Shown here: one piece after another, positions 28,101 to 35,899 of the stretch | Numbering within the stretch: the first letter of the stretch is position 1 | How the letters are laid out: each line of letters starts with the position of its first letter | DNA from: Glaciecola sp947496235 | GTDB lineage: Bacteria; Pseudomonadota; Gammaproteobacteria; Enterobacterales; Alteromonadaceae | NCBI RefSeq assembly: GCF_050306235.1 | Contig: NZ_JBLWFH010000003.1 | Location: 422,942-486,941, forward strand | Direction of reading: 5' to 3' | Length of the DNA: 64,000 nucleotides | Notes under the pieces: generated by a model | What the model was told of the DNA's origin: nothing | Seen by the model: only the letters and a program-made list of their open reading frames with translations | Databases searched by the model: none | Position numbers and translations under genes: made by a program

Positions 28101-28475
28101 GAAGGTTTGGGTGCCCATTGGGAGCTTTGGATCATGCATCAAGGCGGCTTCACTCCTTTTGAAGCGCTAAGAGGTGGCACTATTGATGGAGCTAAAACCT
28201 TGGGCATGGATAAATATATCGGCAGTATAGAAGTTGGTAAGCTAGCGGATTTAGCGATCATTGATGGAGATGTGTTAAATGACATCCGTTTGAGTGAATT
28301 TGTCACCCATACTGTTATCAATGGCAAAATACTGGATAATACCAGCATGAACGAAGTGGGCAGTGATGACAAACGACCTGCTTTCTATTTTGAAACCAAC
28401 AATAAGTTATTCTTACCACAAGACACTAAACAAGAAATAGAAGCTAAAGCTGAACGTTATCATTGGCGTCACTAA
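25143..28475 (+). CDS. Secreted beta-propeller amidohydrolase (TolB/WD40-like plus metal-dependent hydrolase)
   Basis: 1110 residues. Signal peptide to about residue 28 (SLQAQ). Residues about 45-620 carry repeated PDGK/SPDG-type blades of TolB-like propellers (SPDGSKIAFISDRDGLSNVWVMDLDGG, SPDGKYVAFIRR and others). From about 675 there is an amidohydrolase domain: VIPGLIDAHAHGS with the metal HxH, GGISVKSYNQP with the likely bridging Lys, HTTLEHSLPIARG, VRVQIGAHGQREG and the terminal IGSIEVGKLADLAIIDGDVLND. Such proteins are common in Alteromonadales and annotated as amidohydrolases acting on dipeptides or similar. Localisation is periplasmic; the substrate is unknown. Confidence 0.9.
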   Translation: MKIRQLFHKQLIVCALVSALTPISLQAQESTKTDTENKYAQWDVLNPPFELNKVTINTDQTTWSSLDVTPDGKHFVFDMLGDIFIADITGGSASAITQDFAWNIQPSVSPDGSKIAFISDRDGLSNVWVMDLDGGNLTQITKEKKHLIHAPKWSPDGEYIIVTKGFMSSRSIPAGEIWMYHKSGGDGIVIKARENGNVEQQNIADPAFSPDGNYIYFTQDISPGSYFEYNRDPLKSIFAIKRYDRRLGEEETFISGTGGAVVPTPSPDGKYVAFIRRVQDKTGLFLKDLETGLENPLYLDLERDMQEGFGTEGYFSYFDWTPDSKQIVFWTGGKFHKLSVANKSLETLDVNVTTEVKYANKLLFDVDVSGNEFDVKAIRWAQRSPDGKSILFQALGKLYIKNIKSGKVSRLTKQDSHDEFYPRYSQDGKQIVYTTWNDKELGSIRVISSRGGKGKVVSTSPGHYIEPSFSSDAKLITYKKVSGGYLLDPTYGTEPGIYVLDLDKEVATRVAKSGVEPHFGKQNDRVYFTESIYGSYPESQFSSVNLQGNDKITHLYGGDKVSEYRLSPDGKFIGFVHQYNTYVMPFVQTGKKLNIGPNIGSFPVTQLSARAGNYMTWRDDNNTLGWSYGPLYFERSLDEAFAYRENAPETLPDPLQEGMDLSFKHSYAKPDEIKALVGGKIVTMRDADNQQEVIEDGVVIIKNEKIQAVGTRDQIEIPKNAEVLDVSGKTVIPGLIDAHAHGSQASNGIIPQQNWIQFSNLSFGVTTIHDPSNATSEILAASELQKAGKILAPRIYSTGTILYGAEALAYKAVINNYEDAYFHVRRLKDMGGISVKSYNQPRRDQRQQVLQAARELGMLVVPEGGGKFQQNMSMLVDGHTTLEHSLPIARGYNDVTQLWAATQNGYTPTFVVSFGGLSGEYFWYDRTEVWKNQRLMRYVPNYVVDGRAIRRQTAPDDQYNHIEVAKYAKQLRDAGVRVQIGAHGQREGLGAHWELWIMHQGGFTPFEALRGGTIDGAKTLGMDKYIGSIEVGKLADLAIIDGDVLNDIRLSEFVTHTVINGKILDNTSMNEVGSDDKRPAFYFETNNKLFLPQDTKQEIEAKAERYHWRH

Positions 28476-28491
28476 ATTCTATTGACCAATT

Positions 28492-28520
28492 AAGGGCTGC
28501 CATCGGATAGCCCTTTTTTA
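28492..28520 (+). terminator. Intrinsic terminator of the amidohydrolase gene
   Basis: 7-bp stem AAGGGCT / AGCCCTT with a 10-nt loop and a T-run, 17 bp after the stop codon. Confidence 0.8.
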
Positions 28521-28565
28521 TGCCCACAAATTAGCTTCACCTGAACTTGAATACACTATGAATTA

Positions 28566-28622
28566 TCAGACAGCTTAACTTAGATGTCTGGTGAGTGTTA
28601 CAAATTGTCCGTTAATTAACGG
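28566..28622 (+). promoter_or_regulatory. Inverted repeats upstream of the exporter cassette
   Basis: Two symmetric elements precede the HlyD-type gene. One is TCAGACA ... TGTCTGG (28566-28591, 12-nt gap); the other a perfect 14-bp palindrome CCGTTAATTAACGG (28609-28622), 54 bp before the ATG. They are candidate operator sites, possibly for the LuxR-type protein at 32087. No confident promoter hexamers were identified. Confidence 0.45.
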
Positions 28623-28675
28623 TATTTACACCACTGATTTTCTAATCTAGTTGCATCATCATTGAGGGATGCAAT

Positions 28676-29920
28676 ATGCAACAGAATCCGCTATTCAGAC
28701 AACAAGCTTGGCAAGCGCAGTTTCAAAAAGACTATGGAAAGAGTTTGTTAATGCCAACTGCCGTTCATTGGTGGTCAATTAGTATATTGCTCGCAATTGT
28801 TGCAGGCATTTTGATTTTTATATCGACTGTGAAGTTCGCTAAAACTCAAAATGTACAAGGCTGGATTGTTAAAGACAATACATTTCGTGCGCTTGCCACA
28901 GAGAACAACAGTCAAATTGCCGAATATAATGTTGCTAGTGGCCAAGCTGTTGTGAAAGGCCAACCCTTAATGCGCCTCAATCGCAACAATGAATTTGTTG
29001 AATCCCAGCAATTGAAGCTAAAAAATTGGGAAATTTTAAATAACAAACTTCAAACCGACTACCACGAATCTGTTGAAGATATACAACGCCAGATTCAAGA
29101 TGCCAAAGCACGCAATAAAAACTTAAAAACCCAACAACAATTACTTAAGTCCCAACAACAACTTGTTCAATCGAGTGCCGACAAATTACATGCTAGATTG
29201 CTCGCCAGTGAACTACTCGAAAGTAAAGGAAGCATTAGTCAAGATAGTGTAATAAGGCTAGAGATCGAACACTCGGATTTTCTCATCACAATCAACAGAT
29301 TGCAGATTCAAATACAAGATGTTCAAAATAGAATTGAAACAACAGAAAATCTGTTGTTCGCCCTTGAAGAAGAATTACTTCACTTAGGCAAAGCCCATCA
29401 AATATCAATAGATGAACTATTGAATCAAAAAGCTACCATAACCACTCAAACCCATTATGTATTGCGAGCCCCTGTAGACGGAAAAATCGATAGCATTTTA
29501 TATGAAGTAGGTGAAACCGTGCATTCAGGGCAAGCGCTGATACGTATTCAACAATCCACTGGCTTAGCAAAAGCTATTCTGACTATTCCATCGAACATTG
29601 GCGGCAAATCCTTTACCGCCAACCAGGTCACTATGCGAATAGACGCCTTCCCTTACCAAGAGTTTGGATTAGTGCAAGGACAAATCAGTAAAATTGAAGG
29701 TACCCTTAGCAGTCACACAGATATTACTAATCCTCCTATTCAGCTAGCGCCGGCCTTCTATATTGCACATGTCGATTTAACGACGCAACAAACAGCTTCG
29801 GATACTAGTAATCTAAGTCTTAGAGATGGCATGACCTTACAAGCTGATTTGGTGATTCAACAACAAACGCTTTTAGAGTGGTTTTTGGGGCCTTTATTGA
29901 GCTTGAGTGATCGTCGATGA
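28676..29920 (+). CDS. HlyD/CvaA-type membrane fusion protein of a peptide exporter
   Basis: 414 residues: a short cytosolic start, one inner-membrane helix at about residues 36-56 (ISILLAIVAGILIFIST), then a biotinyl-lipoyl half (YNVASGQAVVKGQPLMRLN), a long coiled-coil hairpin (about 100-250, rich in Gln and Lys), the second lipoyl half (VLRAPVDGKIDSILYEVGETVHSGQALIRI) and a beta-barrel region. This is the adaptor of type I secretion systems of the bacteriocin/RaxA kind, linking the ABC transporter to TolC. Its stop overlaps the next gene's start (ATGA), so translation is coupled. GAGGGATG precedes the ATG. Confidence 0.92.
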   Translation: MQQNPLFRQQAWQAQFQKDYGKSLLMPTAVHWWSISILLAIVAGILIFISTVKFAKTQNVQGWIVKDNTFRALATENNSQIAEYNVASGQAVVKGQPLMRLNRNNEFVESQQLKLKNWEILNNKLQTDYHESVEDIQRQIQDAKARNKNLKTQQQLLKSQQQLVQSSADKLHARLLASELLESKGSISQDSVIRLEIEHSDFLITINRLQIQIQDVQNRIETTENLLFALEEELLHLGKAHQISIDELLNQKATITTQTHYVLRAPVDGKIDSILYEVGETVHSGQALIRIQQSTGLAKAILTIPSNIGGKSFTANQVTMRIDAFPYQEFGLVQGQISKIEGTLSSHTDITNPPIQLAPAFYIAHVDLTTQQTASDTSNLSLRDGMTLQADLVIQQQTLLEWFLGPLLSLSDRR

Positions 29921-32082
29921 AATCTTCGTTTGCAGCCCTACAACAAGACCTGTTTATAAAACCAAGATTATCCGTGGTTTTACAGAACGAAAACACTGAG
30001 TGTGCATTAGCATGTTTGGTTATGCTCTCATCTTACCACGGTTATAAAACGACGATAGACGAGCTAAGACAAAAATTTGGTCCACAAGCCAATGGCACAA
30101 GCTTGGCACAATTAATTGAGTATGCCCAGCAGTTAGATTTAGCAGCAAGACCTTTACAACTATCCTTATCTGAGCTCAAAGAACTCAATACGCCATGTAT
30201 TTTACATTGGGATTTAAATCATTTTGTAGTTCTCAAATCTGTCGCTAAACACTTTATTGTGATTCATGACCCAGCCCTTGGCCAAGTCAAAGTGAGCATG
30301 CAGGAAGTTGATAAGCGGTTTTCAGGCATAGCATTAGAACTTCTGCCAACCAAAACATTTAGCCACAAGAAACCGCCAAAAAAGTTATCTATTTGGCATT
30401 TTGTGGAAAAGACTTCAGGCTTTAAGCGTCAACTCATTGGAATTGGTTTGCTCTCCCTTTGTCTTCAACTTCTAGCCCTGTTGAGTCCCTTTTATATTCA
30501 AACTGTAGTAGATCAAGTGGTGGTGCAAAATGCCCAAGATTTACTTCTTAGCTTGGCTATTGGATTTACTTTATTACTTTTATTAGAAGTTGTTTTCAGT
30601 TGGTTTAGAGAGTTCCTCATTTTGCGCTCCACCACCTCCTTAAGCTTAATGTTGTCGATGACAGTGTTTCGCCATCTAATGCAACTCACTACAGAATTTT
30701 TTCAACGTCGTCATTTAGGCGATATTTCTACCCGATTTAACAGCTTAGTGCCAATACGTGAATTTTTAGTGTCCGGCGTTGTAAGCGGCATATTGGATGG
30801 CTTTATGGCCCTGGCTACTCTAGCTGTGCTATACGTGTATTCATCGCTTCTAGCAAATGTAGTGTTGATTGCTAGCTGCTTTTATCTGCTTATTCGCTGG
30901 ATTTGCCTACGTCAAATCAAACAAATACAAACGGAAACCTTGGTCGCAGACGCCAAACAACAAAGCCATTTTTTACAAAGTTTGCGAGCTATAAAAACGT
31001 TAAAGCTATCCGGCAATATCCCCAGAGTTGAATCAGAATGGTTGAATAAGCTGTGCGACCTTACTCAGCACAATGTAAAGCTAAGTAAATGGCAAATTGC
31101 CTTTGCGTCAGTGAATAAATTGATTTTTGGTTTAGAAAACATCGTTATCGTTTTCCTCGCGGCGGGCTTAGTCATGAGTAACGCCTTTAGCTTGGGCATG
31201 TTATTCGCTTTTATCAGCTACAAAACGAGATTTACTGGCGCAGTTAACCAATTTATTCAACAATGGATAAATTACCTTATGCTGTCAGTGCATCTGGGCA
31301 GATTAGAAGATATTCTTTATTCCCCGAAAGAACAGCAAACTTCCCCATTCCAACTATCTCAAACTGCCTTGCCATCAGGCGTTAATACTCAAAATACATA
31401 TCAGGTTAGCATTCAGAAATTAGCATTCCATTACCCACTACAACCCCCTGTATTCCAAAATCTCAACCTCAATATTTATGATGGCGAAATTGTCGCTGTT
31501 TTGGGAAAGAGTGGCAGTGGAAAAACGACCTTTCTTAATTGTTTATCCGGATTAACTCAGCCCAGCAGTGGACAAATCCATATTCAACAAAGGCTTTTAA
31601 CTGCTGGGACGCGTTCGCATTTAAACATTGCTTGTGTAATGCAAGATGACAGTCTACTCAGTGGTAGCATCTTACAAAACATTACCGGCTTTAATGTCTC
31701 AACTGACATAAAACGCGTTGTAATGTCCTGTATTCATGCCTGTATCTATCAAGATATTATGAATCAGCCGATGCAGTTTCACAGTCTTATTGGCGACATG
31801 GGAAGTAGCCTTAGCGGCGGGCAAAAACAAAGGTTGATGATAGCTCGAGCACTCTATTCCCACCCCAAATTATTATTACTAGATGAAGCCACTAGCCACC
31901 TAGATATTCCAACCGAAAAACGCTTAATGAAGAATCTTCGTCAACTGGGCATCACAGTCATCATGATAGCCCATCGTCCTCACACTATTCAAAGCGCAGA
32001 TCGCATAGTGCAACTCACCTCTAACGGATTTATCGAACGTCAACACCCCAAACTTTTAACATCAACCAAAGCAAAGGAATGA
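29917..32082 (+). CDS. Peptidase C39-domain ABC transporter (bacteriocin/RaxB-type exporter)
   Basis: 721 residues with the three parts of a leader-cleaving exporter. The N-terminal C39 peptidase has QNENTECALACLVML (oxyanion Gln, catalytic Cys), LHWDLNHFVVL (His) and VIHDPALG (Asp). The six-helix membrane domain spans about residues 165-455. The nucleotide-binding domain has GKSGSGKTT (Walker A), LSGGQKQR and LLLLDEATSHLD. Such proteins cut double-glycine leaders and export the peptide. All catalytic residues are present, so it should be active. No precursor gene was found next to it. It overlaps the adaptor gene by 4 bp and is followed by a LuxR-type regulator after 4 bp. Confidence 0.94.
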   Translation: MKSSFAALQQDLFIKPRLSVVLQNENTECALACLVMLSSYHGYKTTIDELRQKFGPQANGTSLAQLIEYAQQLDLAARPLQLSLSELKELNTPCILHWDLNHFVVLKSVAKHFIVIHDPALGQVKVSMQEVDKRFSGIALELLPTKTFSHKKPPKKLSIWHFVEKTSGFKRQLIGIGLLSLCLQLLALLSPFYIQTVVDQVVVQNAQDLLLSLAIGFTLLLLLEVVFSWFREFLILRSTTSLSLMLSMTVFRHLMQLTTEFFQRRHLGDISTRFNSLVPIREFLVSGVVSGILDGFMALATLAVLYVYSSLLANVVLIASCFYLLIRWICLRQIKQIQTETLVADAKQQSHFLQSLRAIKTLKLSGNIPRVESEWLNKLCDLTQHNVKLSKWQIAFASVNKLIFGLENIVIVFLAAGLVMSNAFSLGMLFAFISYKTRFTGAVNQFIQQWINYLMLSVHLGRLEDILYSPKEQQTSPFQLSQTALPSGVNTQNTYQVSIQKLAFHYPLQPPVFQNLNLNIYDGEIVAVLGKSGSGKTTFLNCLSGLTQPSSGQIHIQQRLLTAGTRSHLNIACVMQDDSLLSGSILQNITGFNVSTDIKRVVMSCIHACIYQDIMNQPMQFHSLIGDMGSSLSGGQKQRLMIARALYSHPKLLLLDEATSHLDIPTEKRLMKNLRQLGITVIMIAHRPHTIQSADRIVQLTSNGFIERQHPKLLTSTKAKE

Positions 32083-32086
32083 AAAC

Positions 32087-32332
32087 ATGGAAATTGCAAA
32101 CAACATTGAGTTGCTGTCTCAACGGGAAAAACAAATAGCAGTCAAAATAATGGAAGGCAAACCAAACAAGTTAATTGCGTATGATTTATATATTAGCGAA
32201 AGAACAGTTAAGTTCCATTGCGCCAATATCTATCGAAAATTACAAATTAACAGTAGGCACGCCCTTATTGCACAGTATTATCGGGAAATCATACAACTTG
32301 AAAGCGAAATTGACCAAACAGGCTCGTCCTGA
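32087..32332 (+). CDS. HTH-only LuxR/GerE-type regulator
   Basis: 81 residues that are almost entirely a LuxR-type DNA-binding domain: LLSQREKQIAVKIMEGKPNKLIA, then SERTVKFHCANIYRKLQINSRHALI. There is no receiver or ligand-binding domain, so activity would depend on dose, dimerisation or a partner. AAAGGA precedes the start. It lies 4 bp after the exporter gene and is probably in the same transcript, so it may regulate the cassette or the missing peptide gene. Confidence 0.85.
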   Translation: MEIANNIELLSQREKQIAVKIMEGKPNKLIAYDLYISERTVKFHCANIYRKLQINSRHALIAQYYREIIQLESEIDQTGSS

Positions 32333-32334
32333 GA

Positions 32335-32754
32335 TCAAGAAGCGAACAATTGCGACATATCGTCAAAGTATTTGAATTCAAGCGCGTTGCCACTAGGATC
32401 GTAAATAAAAAACGTTCCTTGCTCCCCCACTTGTCCCTTGAACCGGATATAGGGTGCAATGACAAATTCATAGTTTACTGAAGTAAATTTATCCGCTAAT
32501 GCATGCCATTGTTGTTTTGGTAATACCAAGCCAAAATGTGGTACAGGCACAGCTTTACTATCCACTTCATTTGGCTTTAACGAGGTTGGCATCGCCTCGA
32601 CTAAATGCGTGACTAGCTGATGACCGTAAAAATTCCAATCTATCCAATGATGACTTTCGCGTCCTTGTTCGCAGCCGATTAATTCTCCATAAAATTCTCT
32701 TGCTTGAGCCAAATTGGTTACCGGAATTGCTAAATGAAATGGAGCTAAACTCAT
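32335..32754 (-). CDS. VOC/glyoxalase-family protein
   Basis: 139-residue vicinal-oxygen-chelate protein: MSLAPFHLAIPVTNLAQAREFYGELIGCEQGRESHHWIDWNFYG, then PHFGLVL and FFIYDPSGNALEFKYF. The metal-site pattern (His at 7, His in PHFG, Glu in ALEFK) is present. Family members include lyases, dioxygenases and resistance proteins; the reaction is not identifiable. It begins 1 bp after the aldehyde dehydrogenase stop, so the two may act together. It converges with the regulator gene, with 2 bp between stops. Confidence 0.85.
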   Translation of the reverse strand: MSLAPFHLAIPVTNLAQAREFYGELIGCEQGRESHHWIDWNFYGHQLVTHLVEAMPTSLKPNEVDSKAVPVPHFGLVLPKQQWHALADKFTSVNYEFVIAPYIRFKGQVGEQGTFFIYDPSGNALEFKYFDDMSQLFAS

Positions 32755-32755
32755 A

Positions 32756-34126
32756 CTAAATAAACCTTTTTAACAGCCAAAACTTAATTTTTGAAAAGGG
32801 CGCATAACGTAAGGTGTTTTCCATGGAAAAGCTACGGTGCATAACAGCTTTATGATGGCTAAAGGTATCAAAACCAAACTTTCCGTGATAACGCCCCATG
32901 CCGCTAGTCCCAACACCGCCAAAAGGCAATTCGTGATTGAGTGCGAACATGCTAATATCATTGATACACATATTACCAGCACTCACCTCGTCTACAAACC
33001 TATATTCAAATTCATCATCCTGTGTAAATAAATAGGCCGCGAGAGGCTGTGGCCGCTGCTGAATAAAGGACAGCATTGCGTTTCGCGAATTCATTTCGAC
33101 AATGGGCAATATAGGCCCAAATATTTCTTCTTGCATCAGTGGATCTGACAGCTCAGGATCAACCACTAAAGTAGGTGCCATATACTTCTGTTGTATATCT
33201 ACATCTCCTCCATACACCACTTTTTGATTACTTAAATAATCTGACAATCGCTGGCAATGCCTTTCATTGACGATGCGTCCATAATCTTTTGATGTTTTAG
33301 GTGTGGCTGTGTACTGAGTTTCAATCGCTTTTATCAGTTCGTCTATCAACTGTTGCTTAATTGAAGGTTCAACCAATATGTAATCTGGGGCAATACAGGT
33401 TTGTCCTGCATTCATGAACTTCCCCCATACGATGCGGTTAGCAGTAACCGCTAAGTCTGCAGTGGTATCCACTACACAAGGACTTTTCCCGCCGAGTTCT
33501 AAGGTCACTGGTGTTAAATGCTTTGCCGCCGCCGTCATTACAATTTTGCCGACTACCTCACCGCCAGTATAAAAAATCTTGTTAAACGATAGTTCTAGTA
33601 ATCCGCTAGTTTCGTCTTTCCCCCCTTGCACCACTGAAAACGCTTTTTCATCTAGGTATTTAGGCACTAAATCTGCAATTAATTGGCTGACGTTGGGGGC
33701 CAATTCACTTGGCTTTAGAATTGCGCAGTTGCCTGCACTTATGGCAGCAACAAAGGGCGCAAGTAATAGTTGAAACGGATAATTCCATGCCCCAATAATA
33801 AGCACAGTACCCAAAGGTTGAGGCTGGATAAAAGAATGTGCAGGCATAGCCGCAAGGGGAGTCTTTACTTTTTTAGCCCTACTCCATTTTTTAATCCTTT
33901 TTAGCTTGTGTTTTATATCAGATAACACATAGCCGACTTCCGTAATATAGGCTTCCTGTTTTGACTTGCCCAAGTCTTTTTGCAAAGCCGAGAATACTGC
34001 ATTTTTATTTTCTTTTATTAAATCAGCTAACCTTGACAGTTGTTGTTTACGCCATTCCACATCCCGAGTAACACCTGTATCAAAATAAGTTTTATGTTTT
34101 TCAAAGGTGTCTAAATAGGCTTGCAT
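32756..34126 (-). CDS. Aldehyde dehydrogenase, coniferyl-aldehyde-dehydrogenase type
   Basis: About 456 residues from the ATG at 34126 (MQAYLDTFEKHKTYF); the open frame extends to a TTG at 34162. NAD(P)-dependent aldehyde dehydrogenase of the short class-3-like group that also holds CalB and fatty-aldehyde dehydrogenases: VLIIGAWNYPFQLLLAPFVAAISAGN, FYTGGEVVGK, VTLELGGKSP with the general-base Glu, NAGQTCIAPDYILV with the catalytic Cys, and EEIFGPILPI. The C-terminal tail (RYAPFSKIKFWLLKRFI) is amphipathic and basic, as in membrane-associated members. Co-oriented with the VOC gene. Confidence 0.9.
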   Translation of the reverse strand: MQAYLDTFEKHKTYFDTGVTRDVEWRKQQLSRLADLIKENKNAVFSALQKDLGKSKQEAYITEVGYVLSDIKHKLKRIKKWSRAKKVKTPLAAMPAHSFIQPQPLGTVLIIGAWNYPFQLLLAPFVAAISAGNCAILKPSELAPNVSQLIADLVPKYLDEKAFSVVQGGKDETSGLLELSFNKIFYTGGEVVGKIVMTAAAKHLTPVTLELGGKSPCVVDTTADLAVTANRIVWGKFMNAGQTCIAPDYILVEPSIKQQLIDELIKAIETQYTATPKTSKDYGRIVNERHCQRLSDYLSNQKVVYGGDVDIQQKYMAPTLVVDPELSDPLMQEEIFGPILPIVEMNSRNAMLSFIQQRPQPLAAYLFTQDDEFEYRFVDEVSAGNMCINDISMFALNHELPFGGVGTSGMGRYHGKFGFDTFSHHKAVMHRSFSMENTLRYAPFSKIKFWLLKRFI

Positions 34127-34213
34127 AAATATTGTTTCCGTTGAAGTTTGAGTTATTCTCAAAGGTTAGAATTTTGAATCAACTCATTCACTAGTAAAAA
34201 TGCATGGTATAAA

Positions 34214-34245
34214 AAAAGCGGCTTCTTCAAAAGATAGCCGCTTTT
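34214..34245. terminator. Terminator downstream of purA
   Basis: 10-bp stem AAAAGCGGCT / AGCCGCTTTT with a 12-nt loop, flanked by A and T runs. It lies 22 bp after the purA stop. Confidence 0.85.
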
Positions 34246-34266
34246 ATATACCAACATTTTTTGAAG

Positions 34267-35565
34267 TTATACTGAATACGGATGACGCAACACTATAGTT
34301 TCATTACGATCTGGGCCAGTAGAAATAATATCTACAGGTACACCCGTTAGTTCTTCTAATCGTTTAATATAATCTTTTGCCGCTTGTGGTAATCCATCAT
34401 ACTCTTTCACACCAAAGGTATTGCTAGACCAACCAGGCATTTCTTCGTACACAGGTGTAATAGCTTCATAACCTTCTGCAGCTAGTGGAGGAATATCGCT
34501 GATATTGCCATTTCCATCACGATAACCAACGCAAATATTTAAGCTTTCTAAGCCATCTAATACATCTAATTTAGTCAAACAAAAGCCAGTAATTGAATTT
34601 AGTTGAACTGCACGGCGCATTGCTACGGCATCAAACCAACCTGTGCGACGTTTTCTACCAGTAGTAGCACCAAATTCATGACCTTTAACACCCAAATGTT
34701 GTCCAACTTCGCAATCCAATTCTGTAGGGAAAGGACCTGAACCAACACGAGTGGTGTAGGCTTTTACGATACCTAGGACGTAATCAATACTTAAAGGGCC
34801 AAAACCAGCGCCAGTAGCTACACCACCAACAGTGGTATTAGACGAGGTTACATAAGGGTAAGTCCCATGGTCTATGTCTAACAAAGTACCTTGGGCACCT
34901 TCAAACATAATAGGATCACCATTTTGTTTGGCGACTTCTAATAAATGCGTAACATCAGTAACCATAGATCTAAATAGATCTGCTACAGCCAATGCGTCTT
35001 TCAATACTGCATCATAGTCAACCGCAGGGGCTTTATAGTATTCGGTTAACATAAAGTTATGATAAGCCATGACTTCTTTTAGCTTAATAGCGAAATCTTC
35101 CGCATTAAACAAGTCACCTACACGCAAGCCTCTACGTGATACTTTATCTTCATAGGCAGGACCAATACCACGGCCAGTAGTACCAATGGCTTTAGCCCCT
35201 CGCGCTTGTTCACGTGCGACATCCAATGCCACATGAAAGGGCAGAATGAGAGGACAAGCTTCGCTCACTTTTAAACGTTCGCGCACTGGAATACCTTTGT
35301 CTTCCAGCATTTTCATTTCAGTCAACAATGCTTCTGGACTTAGCACCACGCCGTTACCAATAACACAAGTAACGTTGTCACGTAAAATACCAGAGGGAAT
35401 CAAATGAAGAACGGTTTTCTCACCGTCAATAACCAGTGTGTGACCTGCATTGTGACCGCCTTGATAACGCACAACATAACGCGCCTGATCAGTTAAAAGG
35501 TCAACAACTTTTCCTTTGCCTTCGTCACCCCATTGAGTGCCAAGTACAACTACATTTTTTGCCAT
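34267..35565 (-). CDS. purA: Adenylosuccinate synthetase
   Basis: 432 residues, standard length. Joins IMP and aspartate with GTP in AMP synthesis. Motifs: VVLGTQWGDEGKGKVVD (GTP loop), YQGGHNAGHTLVI, GTTGRGIGPAYEDK, FEGAQGTLLDIDHGTYPYVTSSNT, GRKRRTGWFDAVAMRRA and STGPDRNETIV. yjeT and cnoX lie upstream, matching the frequent yjeT-purA order. A 134-bp gap separates it from yjeT. Confidence 0.97.
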   Translation of the reverse strand: MAKNVVVLGTQWGDEGKGKVVDLLTDQARYVVRYQGGHNAGHTLVIDGEKTVLHLIPSGILRDNVTCVIGNGVVLSPEALLTEMKMLEDKGIPVRERLKVSEACPLILPFHVALDVAREQARGAKAIGTTGRGIGPAYEDKVSRRGLRVGDLFNAEDFAIKLKEVMAYHNFMLTEYYKAPAVDYDAVLKDALAVADLFRSMVTDVTHLLEVAKQNGDPIMFEGAQGTLLDIDHGTYPYVTSSNTTVGGVATGAGFGPLSIDYVLGIVKAYTTRVGSGPFPTELDCEVGQHLGVKGHEFGATTGRKRRTGWFDAVAMRRAVQLNSITGFCLTKLDVLDGLESLNICVGYRDGNGNISDIPPLAAEGYEAITPVYEEMPGWSSNTFGVKEYDGLPQAAKDYIKRLEELTGVPVDIISTGPDRNETIVLRHPYSV

Positions 35566-35699
35566 GAAACTATTCGATAAATAAATTAGGCGGCGATTCT
35601 ATCAAAATTATACAGAATTGTTGAGAGGCTTTAGTTCTGAAATATGATTTTTTCGTTATAAAACGTCTAGGATTGGGCTTATTTGCGTTTTTTTATTGC

Positions 35700-35888
35700 T
35701 TAGATAAGAATTAAAAATAAGCTTATTGTACCAATGAGAACCAAAGCACCACCAAGTCGTTGGATTTGTTCACTTGGCAATTGGCTAAGTTGTAGCATGT
35801 AAGCCCGCCATTTATTCGGTATTAACAAAGGCCCAAGGCCTTCAATTATTATTACCAGACTAAACGCTATCAGCAGGCTTACGAGCAT
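35700..35888 (-). CDS. yjeT: YjeT-like small membrane protein, DUF2065
   Basis: 62 residues with two hydrophobic helices separated by a short basic loop: ALSLVIIIEGLGPLLIP-type start (actual LIAFSLVIIIEGLGPLLI), NKWRAYMLQLSQLPSEQIQRLGG, then ALVLIGTISLFLILI. This matches the DUF2065/YjeT family, usually found between hflC and purA. Function unknown. hflKC is not present here; cnoX is upstream instead. Confidence 0.88.
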   Translation of the reverse strand: MLVSLLIAFSLVIIIEGLGPLLIPNKWRAYMLQLSQLPSEQIQRLGGALVLIGTISLFLILI

Positions 35889-35899
35889 GATGTTAATCG

